Positions 42,060 to 52,414 of a stretch of DNA of 64,000 nt are shown piece by piece. The notes under the pieces are model-generated. The model did not search any database, had not been told where the DNA came from, and was given only the letters and a program-made list of their open reading frames with translations. A program made the position numbers and the translations under genes. Position 1 is the stretch's first letter. Every line of letters starts with the position of its first letter. The DNA comes from Argyresthia goedartella (taxonomy: Eukaryota > Arthropoda > Insecta > Lepidoptera > Argyresthiidae), in NCBI GenBank assembly GCA_949825045.1, contig OX463813.1, forward strand, positions 2,418,001-2,482,000, in the 5' to 3' direction.

Positions 42060-42299
42060 ATTTTTTTTATTTTTTTTTTTATTTTTTTTTTTATTTATTT
42101 ATTTATTTGTGAACATGTACAGTTGTTACAGATGGTATTGTAATACATGGTACATGCACCCTGAAAGGGTAACAAATTCTTATATCTAGGTATATAAAAT
42201 ATCAATATTTAACATTAAAGTAGATATGTAATTTCTTATTGAATATATAACTCTTAATAATTACAATGGATTTGACGTTATTAATATATTTCAGTTTAC
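42060..42299 (-). repeat. 3' UTR of the 42300 LINE fragment
   Basis: T-rich and (ATTT)n sequence, then gtgaacatgtacagttgtta, lies directly downstream of the LINE frame on the minus strand. Confidence 0.5.
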
Positions 42300-42509
42300 C
42301 TACTTGAATGTATCAGTCATAAATTCGCAAATGGAGTAGTAGCTTTTATCAATTAGGAAATCTTTTAATCGATGGCTGAATATTTTAGTATTTTGTTCGT
42401 TTTCTATGTTATTTGGGAGTTTATTGTATATAAGTATCGACATATAATAGGGGCTTTTTTTGTATATTATGTGTTCGGATTTATTAAAAAGTAGTTTATT
42501 AACACCCAC
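42300..42509 (-). pseudogene. CR1/Jockey-like LINE C-terminal fragment
   Basis: The frame reads KSPYYMSILIYNKLPNNIEN, FSHRLKDFLIDKSYYSICEF. It shares the 'YNKLP..I...........F...LK.FL....YY...E' pattern with 29682-29985 but is a different copy or subfamily. The frame is 69 codons long and 5'-truncated. Confidence 0.6.
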
Positions 42510-43164
42510 CCTTATATTATCATCCCCTCTTTGATAAGGTGCCGACAGAATACCAGCGTTGCAGGACCTTTAGGCCCTGTGACACATGCTGAGTCGGCAC
42601 CTACTCTCTGCTTCGACACACACTTCACGACGTCAATCTGGGTGGCCGCAAAATATTATTTTGCGTAATAAATGTAAATTTTACACATAATATGTAATAT
42701 TTTTGTTGTGCGTGCTTTTATTCTCTTCTGTTTTATATGTTGCTGTTAATATTGCCTTTAATTCTATGTTTCATGTTCTTTTGTTTATTTTTTTATGCAA
42801 TGTTGTGTGTGTTTTGTAGTCCGAACAAATTTATTCTATTATATTCTATTCTATCTGTCTCTATATTTTTTGTTTCTGACAAGTTTTTCAAAAAGCGCTC
42901 AATAAATTTTGATAAAACATATAACGGACCATCTCTGAAGTACGAGCTACCAAGCAAAGCAAGAATTATCCAAATCGATTCATAATGGACGGAATTATCC
43001 CGTCACAAATCTCCTACATATTCAAGTCGGTTGAAAAGTAAATTCTATTAACTGACTGTGTGACAGTCCCTATTTTTGTACTAAACAGAACTTTTAAAAC
43101 CTAATCAAAACAATATTAAATAACAGAATCAGAATGTATAGAAAAAAAAACAGATCTTGGATGT
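42510..43164. other. Unassigned sequence
   Basis: The hydrophobic T-rich frame at 42737-42985 is low-complexity and not convincing. 42830-42855 has a short tattctat repeat. Confidence 0.3.
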
Positions 43165-43300
43165 TCATATGTGTGTGACGTCGCTGTTTCTGGTTCCCAC
43201 AACACCCTGTGTTGTGGGAACCAGAAACAGCGACCTAATCCTAGTGTCCTAGTGTGGGGTCAGAAGCAATGTATGTTATTGTTTATGTTAATGTATATTG
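43165..43300 (+). repeat. SINE-C tail with a perfect 26-bp fold-back
   Basis: The C tail (gacgtcgctgtttctggttc ... cctagtgtggggtcagaagc) is interrupted by an inverted copy of itself. 43180-43205 and 43209-43234 are exactly complementary around CCT. Confidence 0.85.
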
Positions 43301-43960
43301 CAACTAAGTGTTATACAGATAATAACATATGTGTAAAAACTCAATACTTTCTTTTCGAGTATAGCACAAAAGATTATGTCTTAAACTATAATGCCTATCG
43401 TAATATAGGAGTCATAAAGATATACAATATAATCTATTCTCTCATAAATAATTTAAAAAGTACCTAAACTACTGAGGTACTTTTTAAAGTATTAGTTTTA
43501 TATTATATTAGTTATTAGTAACTAGGAGCTTGTAATACAAATGTAATATTAGGCAGGTCATCATATAAATTAAACTAAATTTGTTTTTTGTCAGATAATT
43601 TGATATCTGACAAGAAATCATCTATGGAATATAAGCATAGCTAGTACCATTTGAACGTTGGCTTGCATACAGTCACATACTTTACTTCTGTTATTATTCA
43701 CTTATAAAGTGCAGTAAACTACAATTAACTTAACTTAACTTAACCCAGTTAACTAACAGTATTTGAGGTTAGTCAAAATATACAGAAACTGTTCAAGAAC
43801 TTTTCTCTATCGCACATCTGATTCGTGAGATAGTATGCAAATCAGAGCTTCGCAGCGGCGTAAAATACTTTGTAGTGTAATGTTGGTGTTGTGAACACAA
43901 AATGAACTATAAAAGTATGAAAGCTGGAAAAACTATTTCGCTGTTGACAAGGGTTCCGTA
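43301..43960. other. Unassigned, with a small hairpin
   Basis: 43452-43465 (TTTAAAAAGTACCT) and 43475-43488 form a 14-bp perfect stem with a 9-nt loop. No other feature is seen. Confidence 0.4.
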
Positions 43961-43964
43961 TTTT

Positions 43965-44180
43965 CGGGTTTCAGGGTTCCGTACCCGAAGGGTGCCAAAC
44001 GGGACCCTATTACTAAGCTGTCCGTCAGTCCGTCCATCAAAAGTCAACGTCAAAATGTCTTTATTACTGTACATATTTATGAATATACTTAATACAAGTC
44101 ATTTTTCGTCCGTTGGTCAACGGACTGTATCTCATGAAGAGCTAGAGAGTTGAAATTTTCACAGAATGTGTATTTTTGTC
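43965..44180 (-). repeat. F repeat 3' part with foreign insert
   Basis: The right and left parts are the reversed F tail (cagggttccgtacccgaagg, ctaagctgtccgtcagtccg, gtatctcatgaagagc). About 75 bp between 44035 and 44110 (aaaatgtctttattactgta ...) resemble the LINE tail in D2 (caaatgtctttgttactgta) and interrupt it. Confidence 0.6.
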
Positions 44181-44216
44181 GCCGCTGTAGCAACAGATAA
44201 TGAACAACATGCAATT

Positions 44217-44632
44217 AAAAAAAAACTTTAAAGTGCGAGTCTTACTCGCGCAAGAAGGGTTCCGTACCACCGTACAATGGTAGGGATGGTGTGGAGTGAA
44301 TAGTTTGAATTTTACATAGCAAAATGTTGTTTACAAAGTTATTGGTGCGGCTACTTTCACACTCCATGGACGTAGTCAGGTGCATTCATAAGTTTGTATG
44401 TGGGATTGAAAGAATTGTTGTATGGGAGCCCCCTTAGATATTTATTTTATTCTGTTTTTTTAGTATTTGTTGTTATAGCGGCAACAGAAATACATGATCT
44501 GTGAAAATTTTAAGTATCTTACTATCACGGTTCATGAGATACAGCCTGGTGACAGACGGACGGACGGACGGACGGACAGCGGAGGCTTAGTAATAGGGTT
44601 CCGTTTGGCACCCTTCGGGTACGGAACCCTAA
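44217..44632 (+). repeat. F repeat, full copy
   Basis: It runs from aaagtgcgagtcttactcgc to ccttcgggtacggaacccta, with one arm only at the segment folded back at 3583. Confidence 0.8.
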
Positions 44633-44736
44633 AGAAACAAAAACAGATTTTGAACACACTACTTCAATTACAGACCTACATGTTTTTATGCGTCGTCAGA
44701 TACCCAATTTCCATAGTTTTATTTGGCTAGTATTAA

Positions 44737-44924
44737 GCACATCAAAAATACTGATTTTCACAGCAAAAACATTTTTTCTGATTTAAGAATTTTGGTTGTT
44801 CTTACATGTTCAACCTAACACGAAGGATAAAGAGGTCTTCGCTTCGCTGACCCCCTTTACCCTTCACCTAAGCTACGGCAGCATACCCTGATATTTGCTG
44901 TGCAAATCAGTATTTTTGATGTGC
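44737..44924. mobile_element. 'Q' TIR element, copy 3, compact (188 bp)
   Basis: GCACATCAAAAATACTGATT + TTCACAGCAAA at the left and its inverse at 44894-44924 enclose the CCTAACACGAAGGAT block and stem. TTAA lies just left (44733-44736) and TTTAA three bases to the right, so a piggyBac-like TTAA site is possible but not exact. Confidence 0.6.
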
Positions 44925-45297
44925 CGTTTAATATTTCTCGTTTTATTTTACGCAAAAACGTTATACTTACTACATTACGAATAACCCAATAAAATCTAGG
45001 AGGTTATGACGCAACACATTCCCCGCCTAAATGAAAGGAGAGCAAAATGGATTCATTTTTCTTTTGAAAAAAAACTGGGTCGGTCCGGTCAGTGTTCATT
45101 TCTCTTATTATGTTTATAGTGGGGGAGATGACGGGGAAAAACGCAGGGTGTGACCTGCTACTGATACTGCTGCTGGCTGCCGGCAGATTTTTGAATGAAT
45201 ATGAGAGAAATAAGGCTAAATTCGTGATTCCCTGATAAGGGCTAACTTCGATATTTGCTTTTATCGTTGGGTTTGGTAATGTAGTGAGTCTATTCCA
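44925..45297. other. Unassigned sequence
   Basis: No repeat or gene is recognised. Confidence 0.3.
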
Positions 45298-45545
45298 AGA
45301 CCCGAATGGCCGAGTCGGCAGTGACCTGCCTACGAAGCTAAGGGTCCCGGGTTCGAGTCCCGGTGGGGGGCAATATTTTTTTTGATGAGAACGAATGTTT
45401 GTTCCCTAGTCATGGCTGTGGATATATCTAAGTATAATACTTATCTATATAAGTATGTGTATCGTTGTCTAGTACCCAAGATACAGGGAATCCTAGTATG
45501 GGGTTAGATCAATGTTTGTAAATAGTGTCCAAGATATTATATTAT
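45298..45545 (+). repeat. SINE-A copy 6
   Basis: Full length; both promoter boxes are intact and the tail is ATT-rich. Confidence 0.8.
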
Positions 45546-45560
45546 ATACGAAGGGCTTAA

Positions 45561-45727
45561 ACACATAACCGTTTTTAAGTGTGGGTAACGATTTGTAACG
45601 ATCTACCACCAGATAAGTTAAAATATCATTTATATTTAAAATGGAACTTTGACATATAACATATTTTTAACTAATCTGGTGGACGCTTGATGCAAATCGT
45701 AACCTACACTTAAAAACCGTTTTGTGT
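45561..45727. mobile_element. 167-bp fold-back element
   Basis: The arms (about 45561-45625 and 45663-45727) are inverted copies: ACACATAACCGTTTTTAAGT at the left against ACTTAAAAACCGTTTTGTGT at the right, with a few mismatches. Almost all of the element is stem. A 26-bp piece of the right end (catttaaaaaccgttttgtg) is repeated just outside at 45731. Confidence 0.75.
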
Positions 45728-45814
45728 CTACATTTAAAAACCGTTTTGTGTTTTATTTTGTTAAAAGTATTTACATATCGAAACATTCAAGTGGAAGTTT
45801 CATATTCATATTCT

Positions 45815-45905
45815 TTATTGCACATAACTCTTTATGGTAGGGTGAAAAGTATATTTTATGAATTAAGGCGAGCTTATCTCTAAAGAGAGAATTATACATT
45901 CAAAC
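45815..45905 (-). repeat. LINE 3' end ('GCGAGCTTAT' family)
   Basis: It contains catattctttattgcacata and aaggcgagcttatctctaaa. Confidence 0.6.
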
Positions 45906-46052
45906 CAAAACAGGACAAGAAATTGCATGCAACTTAATAGAATATAACATGTACCTATAAGTTATTCATGTTAATGCCCCTTACAACCAACCCTATAATA
46001 ATATTATTTAACTGTTACATACTTTACAACCTATATATCACTTAATAACATA
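45906..46052. other. AT-rich sequence
   Basis: Nothing is recognised. Confidence 0.25.
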
Positions 46053-46297
46053 ACATAGTGTCACGCCTTTTCCCATACGGAGTGGCATAGGCACAATTAT
46101 ACCAAATTGGAGTCAGTTATTCAATACTCCATTTTGCGTGACAGAGGGCTAGCCCATCGCCGCAGCTATGTTACTGTTACAACGTCCGTATAATATATTT
46201 ACGATAAATTAATTATCTCATTGGGACATGTTCAGGAATTGAACAAGCATCTCATGTGTGACAAGCAAACCTCAAACGCATTAGACCACAGAGCTCT
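46053..46297 (-). repeat. SINE-B variant 1, near full length
   Basis: It runs from agtgtcacgccttttcccat to the head (catctcatgtgtgacaagca ... gcattagaccacagagctct). Confidence 0.7.
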
Positions 46298-46482
46298 TAT
46301 GTCGACTATCGGTTAGACATATCACATCTAGTGAGTTATGTTCCCTTGCCATCTCTCACACTATTCTATATGTAAATGGAGTCGAAAAGTTGCGAAAAAG
46401 GTTCGGTAATTATTCGAAGCGGTACATTTATCATATCTTGAGGAAAAACCTGAGATCTGCTCGTTCCTACGAGTTCCTTGAT

Positions 46483-46741
46483 TGACGACCCGAATGGCCG
46501 AGTCGGCAGTGACCCTGCCTACGAAGCCAAGGGTCCCGGGTTCGAGTCCCGGCGGGGGCAAATATTAGTTTGATGAGAACGGATGTTTGTACCCTAGTCA
46601 TGGTTGTTTATCTATCTAAGTGTAATATTTATCTATATAAGTATGCGTATCGTTGCCTAGTACCCAAGATACAGGGAATCCTAGTTTGTGGCTAGATCAA
46701 TGTGTGTAAATAGTGTCCAAGGTATTATTATTATTATTATC
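46483..46741 (+). repeat. SINE-A copy 7
   Basis: A full-length, well-preserved copy with the tail (ATT)5. Confidence 0.85.
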
Positions 46742-46905
46742 CTATAATATTTATGTAATTATTGTTTTCATCATGTGTTTGACTGCGGCGAAAGAAATGA
46801 AAGACAAAAAAGAAGATTTTGATGATTTTAATGATGGTGCTCTCTTTAACCTTAAATTGGTTAACAGTTGTTAAACTTGGGTAAAACCAAATCCATATTT
46901 TTTTA

Positions 46906-47025
46906 CTCCATAGCTGCGGCGATGGGCTAGCCCCCTATCACGCAAAATGTAGTATTGAAAAACTGGCTCAAAGTGGGCACAATTATGCATCTGCCACCCC
47001 GTATAGGAAAAGGCGTGATGTTATG
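46906..47025 (+). repeat. SINE-B variant-1 tail
   Basis: It contains tccatagctgcggcgatggg + ctagccccctatcacgc, and gtgggcacaattatgcatct. Confidence 0.65.
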
Positions 47026-47074
47026 ATGTGTAATATATATTTTTAATATTTGCATTAGTTAAACACAACCAAAT

Positions 47075-47215
47075 TTTCAAAGAGATCTAAAAATCTGTCT
47101 GTGGGAGTTTCATCGCCCTGCCACTCCAGTGTCCAGTGACAGTGGTCCAATGTAGAGAAGAGGAAAACATACGTTTACTAAGTTTATGTTAATATCTACA
47201 GTAAAAAAAAATGAC
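47075..47215 (+). repeat. LINE 3' UTR (23963 family)
   Basis: It contains agagatctaaaaatctgtct and gacagtggtccaatgtagag + aagagg. Confidence 0.6.
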
Positions 47216-47494
47216 TTTGAGTTTATGTTAATAGTATGTATGACGAAAATAGTTTGATGTGATAGTAAAGTTTTGGTCTTTCATACAAAAAATTATGTTT
47301 ATAAATGAAATCTGCAGAAAATATACAACCTGTTGGTACAAAATGCTTGAAGAGGAAAGGTTTAACTGCGTATTTGCATTAGTTGACTACGTAGTCAAAT
47401 ACACAATTTACACATCGGAATCGATCGTGCGGGTAGCAACATTTGGCTACGACGTGTGATAGATTGGTGTCCGTTTCGGCGTTTTCGCGGCTAC
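47216..47494. other. Unassigned sequence
   Basis: The 66-codon plus frame (47259-47459) has no recognisable domain. Confidence 0.3.
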
Positions 47495-47692
47495 AATCTC
47501 TACTCGGTGGTAGTAGTCGTAAAGCTGGTCTGAGGCCCTAATAGGGCTGCTTGAAAACATCTGACTTTCGGATTGGCCACAGCCCAACTACCCTCCATTA
47601 ATCCGCACTGAGCCAGCGTGGTAGAGTATGGCTCAATATTACTCGTACCCGGGTAATGGTCTATGCCCCTCGGTAGGGACATTAATGGGTTT
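47495..47692 (+). repeat. SINE-B variant-2 tail
   Basis: It contains ctactcggtggtagtagtcg, then ccactgagccagcgtggtag-like and ctcggtagggacattaatgg. It has an extra insertion (47530-47590) absent from the copy at 50466. Confidence 0.55.
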
Positions 47693-47954
47693 AATTACTT
47701 TTTATGGCACATATTTTTGTATTTTAATTGTAACAACAAGCCGTATAATTAGTAAGATATCATGTTAGGTTGACATTTAAGAATAAAAAAATCAACGCAA
47801 CACCTAACATAAGCCTGTCAGAGTTGATTTATCTTAACATTCGCCGGCTATTCTCTGACTTAACTGCTCTTCTTAAGCCGTTACACACATTTAAAAATTA
47901 TTTTATAATTATTATTATTTAAATTTTATTTTAATTTTATTATTTTAATTTTAT
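47693..47954. other. AT-rich, unassigned
   Basis: Nothing is recognised apart from A/T runs before the G repeat. Confidence 0.25.
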
Positions 47955-48058
47955 TGCTGATGCCCGCAACTTCATCTGCGTGTTCCTAGGACGTATAATT
48001 TACCGAGATAGATAACGTTACCCTCCTTCTAGTGCAGTCAAATAAAAAGTATTCTATA

Positions 48059-49357
48059 CATAGTCAGGTGATAAGTTCTGTCACATGTGCAATATGAAAT
48101 AATTTAGACATGTTTATTATTTATGTAAACATTTATATAGCAAAATGAACTTAATAAAACATAGATTCTTATGGTAATAAAGTTTATTCAAAATGACCCC
48201 CGCGATTTTGAATACAGGCCTTTATTCTGCGCGGCCAGTCGTCTATCGCAGCACGAACGAGGTCCATTTCAATATCGGCGGCTGCCTTAATCAAGGATGC
48301 CTTGAGTGACTCCAAATCAGGATGAGGCTTTGAGCAGGCCTTGTCCTCCAAGTGTTGCCATAACTTGTAATCTAACGGACTCAAATCTGGACTGGAAGAG
48401 GGCCAGTCTTCGTGCCGGATGAAGTCGATTTCACGCGCCGCCAGCCAGTCTTGTGTGCTTTTCGCTCTATGAGCTGGCGCAGAATCTTGTTGGAACACCC
48501 AGTGCATATTATTAAACATGGTATGAGAAACAGGTTCCACAAGGTTCTTGAGGACTGTATTTTGATACACAACTGCATTCGTTTTTACGCCTTTCTCATA
48601 AAAATTTACAAGCCCCAATAAGAGGCTCCCAACCAAACCATGAGCGAGGATGGAAAATGACCTCGTCGGACACGCGGAATACGGTTGCTCGCTTCTTCAC
48701 TGCTGTGTGCGTACACCTTCTCATTTTGTTTGTAGCTCTCTTCCACTGTGAAAATTTTTTCATCCGAAAAAAGAATTTCCCGATGCTTTTTTCCCGCGTA
48801 CCGCTTCAACAAAGCGCGGCATCTCTTCAGTCTCAGATCCATTCAACGAGCGTCCAAACGATGTCCTGTTTTTCTTCGATATGCCCTAAGCCCTATGTCT
48901 TCATTTAACACCCTTTTCACCGTGGTCCTGCTTAACCCCATCAGAAGGGCCAACAGTTTCTGCTTACGTATGGGATTTCTTTGAATTCGCGCCTTCACAG
49001 CTTTTATCACTGCTGGAGTCCTAACAGAGCGAGGGCGACCACTTCTTGACCTGTCATCTACACTAGAGTCTTCATTGTATCGTTTTATGGTACGATAAAC
49101 GAATCTTTTGGTTATATTCAAATTTTTCAGTAAGTCGAAAATCTGAATTGGCGCGTAACCGCAACGATGCAACGCAATAACTGCGACACGGTCTTCTTTA
49201 AGTGTCCACTCCATATTTAAAAATGAGGAAAATTCTAAAAAGTACACATTTTTATTTTCATGAAAAATTCGAAATTCGAATTCAATAAACTTTTTTGTGG
49301 CCAGCGTTCTAAATTCAAAAGTTTTTATTGTGTGACAGAACTTACGACCTGACTGTG
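48059..49357 (-). mobile_element. DD37D mariner element, copy 3 (1,299 bp)
   Basis: Inverted ends CATAGTCAGGTGATAAGTTC and the inverse at 49331-49357 are flanked by TA (48057-48058 and 49358-49359). It is inserted within a G repeat. It is broken by deletions and a stop. Confidence 0.92.
48184..49214 (-). pseudogene. Mariner DD37D transposase with stop and deletion
   Basis: The start is MEWTL at 49214. Relative to the intact copy, a leucine codon TTA has become TGA at 48843-48845 (after GHRLDAR). A 3-bp in-frame loss lies near 48730 (SYKQNEK against SYNKQNDK), and about 8 bp are missing near 48608, which shifts the frame. All three catalytic aspartates are still encoded. Confidence 0.9.
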
Positions 49358-49501
49358 TATATTAATATCGCTCATAAACTATCTCTATGCTTAATTTCAT
49401 TCAAATCTGTTCAGCCGTTTTAGCGTGATTGAGGCACAAACACACAAACATCCAAACCTCCAAACATCGCTACTTTTTTACATTTATAATATTAGTTGGA
49501 C

Positions 49502-49961
49502 GTAATTTTGTCGACAACCTTACAAGTTTGTAAAGTCATGAATTTCCTTAATATTACCTCTTAAAAGTTTCTAAGGATAGAGCCCAGCTTGGATATTCGC
49601 AACAGTAAAGTTAGTTAGCTTGTGTACGTTTGTTTTGGATTCCAGTTCTGTGTTTGTTTACTTACGCTCAGAGGAAAGTTTTGGAGATATTTCGCTAATT
49701 AGGTATAAATTAGATATAAATATTTTCTTAATCGCGTTTGTTTCTCGACTTGTTTGTGCACATTTAATAACAAACCATAGATAAAAGTTTATAGAAAACT
49801 AGCAGACTTGTTAGGGCCAGCGATTTCGGCTAGCTACTATCATTTTTTTCAGCTCTTATGCCCAGCTGCATCCAAGTTTACCCAGGGGATAAATTTCTTA
49901 ATAAAAATTCACCTTCCTCAAGTGCGTGTACATTTCATGGCTCAGGTCTGAATGCACAACT
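49502..49961. other. Unassigned sequence
   Basis: No gene or repeat is recognised. Confidence 0.3.
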
Positions 49962-50225
49962 AATAATAATAATATAATAATAATACCTTGGACACTATTT
50001 ACACCCATTGATCTAGCCCCAAACTAGGATTCCCTGTATCTTGGGTACTAGACAAAGATACACATACTTATATAGATAAATATTATATTTAGACAGATAA
50101 ACAACCATGACTAGGGTGAAAACATCCGTTCTCACCAAGCAAATATTTGCCCCCACGGGGACTCGAACCCGGGACCTTTGGCTTCGTAGGCAGGGTTACT
50201 GCCGATTTGGCCATTCGGGTCGTCA
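49962..50225 (-). repeat. SINE-A copy 8
   Basis: Full length; the B box reads gactcgaacccgggaccttt on the plus strand. Confidence 0.8.
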
Positions 50226-50465
50226 ACAACTGCCAACTCAGAGATTAACTGGCACCCTAAGTCTTGCACGGACTCTAGATAGGGAAACGATAACGCCAGT
50301 TAAGTATCCTTATCAGGTACTTCTGAAGTCTATGAATATCAATTCAAAAGTTTTCCAATTACAACACTATAATTTAATATGAGATGTAATTTATGTGATT
50401 GAAGCTTATTCATGCGATGTTGTGATTGGTATTTTTCTTAAAATAAATGAAATTGTTAGATCTCA
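50226..50465. other. Unassigned sequence
   Basis: Nothing is recognised; the open frame starting at 50107 runs out of the SINE. Confidence 0.3.
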
Positions 50466-50742
50466 AAAGAGCTCCGTGGTCTAATGGGTCTTACGCTTGC
50501 TTCTACGACAGAAGATGCAGGTTCGAATCCTAACCATGTACTAATGAGATAATTAATTTATCTTGCGTACATTATCGGACGTTCAGTGTATTGAATAACA
50601 CCTCAAGCTGTAGGTCCCGGCTACTATCGCTACGTGTGGTAGTGGTCGTAAAACCCCTCCATCAACCCGCACTGAGCCAGCGTGGTGGAGTATGGCTTAA
50701 TCTTACTCGTATCCGGGTAAAGGCCCGTGCCCCCCGGCATCG
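50466..50742 (+). repeat. SINE-B head with variant-2 tail, complete
   Basis: The head gagctccgtggtctaatggg ... gcaggttcgaatcctaacca and the middle aatgagataattaatttatc are followed by tail 2 (cccggctactatcgctacgt, ctcagcgtggtggagtatgg-like, cgtatccgggtaaaggcccg). This is the clearest proof that one head carries two different tails. Confidence 0.75.
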
Positions 50743-50876
50743 GACTGACGTGTACAGCTAGCTCGCTTCCTGCTTCCACTGGTATGTAGACAACACTGGC
50801 CCTACACTGGGATACCCGTCCACCCACTTCGATCTCTTGTTTACCACGTTCTACAGCTTGGCAATTTAAGAAAAAA
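50743..50876. other. Unassigned sequence
   Basis: Nothing is recognised. Confidence 0.25.
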
Positions 50877-50945
50877 ATCCCTACCATTGTACGGTGGTAC
50901 GGAACCCTTCGTGCGCGAGTTAGACTCGCACTTGACCGGTTTTTA
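50877..50945 (-). repeat. F repeat 5' end
   Basis: It reads ctaccattgtacggtggtac + ggaacccttcgtgcgcgag + ttagactcgcacttgaccgg, the F head reversed. Confidence 0.7.
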
Positions 50946-51287
50946 TTTTAATTTGAGTGGTGTAGCTATTTATTGCGGAATTAAGAGATTAGCTCATTCA
51001 CAAGAAAATCAGCTGTTCCACAGAACTTGTAAGGCCGCCGCTAAATATAATGTAGTGATCTCACGATTCCACCGGCCGAAGTTCCGAATTCACCGAAACT
51101 AGGTCAGATTCTAACAAATGAAATGTTCCCGCTCGATTTAGCAGGACTTGCTCCCAAATGCATGGGAAATTAGTTGGTGCTAACTGCTCGTTAAGTTTCA
51201 ATTTTGGTTGCCGTATGTATAAGCTATTGGGTTTTCACATTTCATCGCGTCCGTATGTTTCGATACAACGCTTTTGGTAATTTAGTG
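50946..51287. other. Unassigned sequence
   Basis: No gene or repeat is recognised. Confidence 0.3.
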
Positions 51288-51757
51288 TATATGTCGCAGT
51301 TAGTTGGTTAAATCTGACACTGAACTAACTCTCTAGACCGTCAATTAAATACCGACGTTTAACCAAGTCACTAAAATTCCGTCCGACCAGTGAGTGAACG
51401 AAACGTTTAACGAGTTAACAAGACTTATACAATATAAATATTTTTATGTGTAATCAAGTTTATGTTTTAATTATTTTTTGTTGTTCTTATATGTTCAACT
51501 TCGCTTCGCTCACCCCCTTTACCCTTCATCTAAGCTACCGCAATGTTTTGCCTTGATTTAAGCTGTGCAAATCAGCTGTTGTCATGACGCTATCTTGTTT
51601 TGCAACATGCCGGCTTTCGGTTAGAAAGATTGTTAAACGTATTCGACAATGCTTTATTTAAATGGAAATGCTAGTGACTTGGTTAAACATCGGTATTTAA
51701 TTAACGGTCTAGAGAGTTAGTTAAGTTTCTGATTTAACCAACCAACTAAAACATATA
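51288..51757. mobile_element. 'P' TIR element, copy 2 (462 bp), 4-bp target duplication TATA
   Basis: Element 51292-51753 begins TGTCGCAGTTAGTTGGTTAA and ends ...AACCAACTAAAACA, a slightly decayed inverse. TATA flanks both sides (51288-51291, 51754-51757). The interior has the GC-rich block in shortened form (tatgttcaacttcgcttcgc). Confidence 0.85.
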
Positions 51758-52014
51758 TAGTAACATATTGAGATCGTTTCCAGAGGAGTTACAACTAAAC
51801 TTAAAAAATAAGAGTAACTAGTTACTTTCTTTTGTCATCCTGAGAATTCCATGGTTGACATACCTACTAAGCCAGCATTAGAAACATTCAACTTAACTAA
51901 TGGGTGTTACATTTACAGGTCAATTATCTTTTATTTTTTAGATTTAATGCATTGTATAAGTCAACTGAACTATCTACTAAGTAAGACCTTTGAGTGAATT
52001 GAATGAATCCTTTG
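51758..52014. other. Unassigned sequence
   Basis: Nothing is recognised. Confidence 0.25.
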
Positions 52015-52135
52015 AATATGCGATAGGTCGATCCTCGGCTGGGGAAACAGAAATAAAACGTTGGATGTTCGCTGTTTCTGGTTCCCACGACACAGAGTAT
52101 CCTAGTGTGGGCCTGATTCAATGTATGTGCCGGTT
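52015..52135 (+). repeat. SINE-C tail
   Basis: It contains gctgtttctggttcccacga + cacagagtatcctagtgtgg. Confidence 0.6.
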
Positions 52136-52164
52136 TGTAAATGTTGGTTATTTATAGATGAACG

Positions 52165-52414
52165 GGTGTTCATTTATTTATTTATTTATTTATTTATACA
52201 GGCACACTAACAACATACACACACAACATTAAGAAAAACATTATAATTAAACAGATACTTGTGTCTATGTCTATTATAGACGTGCACAACATTCTTGAAA
52301 AAATACAAATCAATTAGCATAAACGTATACCTAACCTAATACACATAATAAACACTTCAATTCAATTTAATTCAATAAAAAATATATATACAATAATATA
52401 TATATATATATATA
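52165..52414. repeat. (ATTT)n/(TA)n-flanked AT-rich sequence
   Basis: (TTTA)n at 52170-52195 and (TA)n at 52400-52412 flank a sequence resembling a reversed LINE 3' UTR. No frame is seen. Confidence 0.35.

Larger units (their letters stand above)
47955..49501 (+). repeat. G repeat split by the third mariner
   Basis: 47955-48058 (gctgatgcccgcaacttcat ... tattctata) and 49358-49501 (tattaatatcgctcataaac ... tttataatattagttggacg) are the two halves of one G repeat, joined as in the intact copy at 55303. The mariner sits between them at a duplicated TA. Confidence 0.85.

Noticed and set aside
42737..42985. Hydrophobic 82-codon frame resembling a membrane protein
   Set aside because: It is T-rich low-complexity sequence with no start context, promoter or splice support.
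44733..44931. piggyBac (TTAA) insertion for Q copy 3
   Set aside because: TTAA abuts only the left end; at the right it is offset by three bases, and the other Q copies do not show it on both sides.
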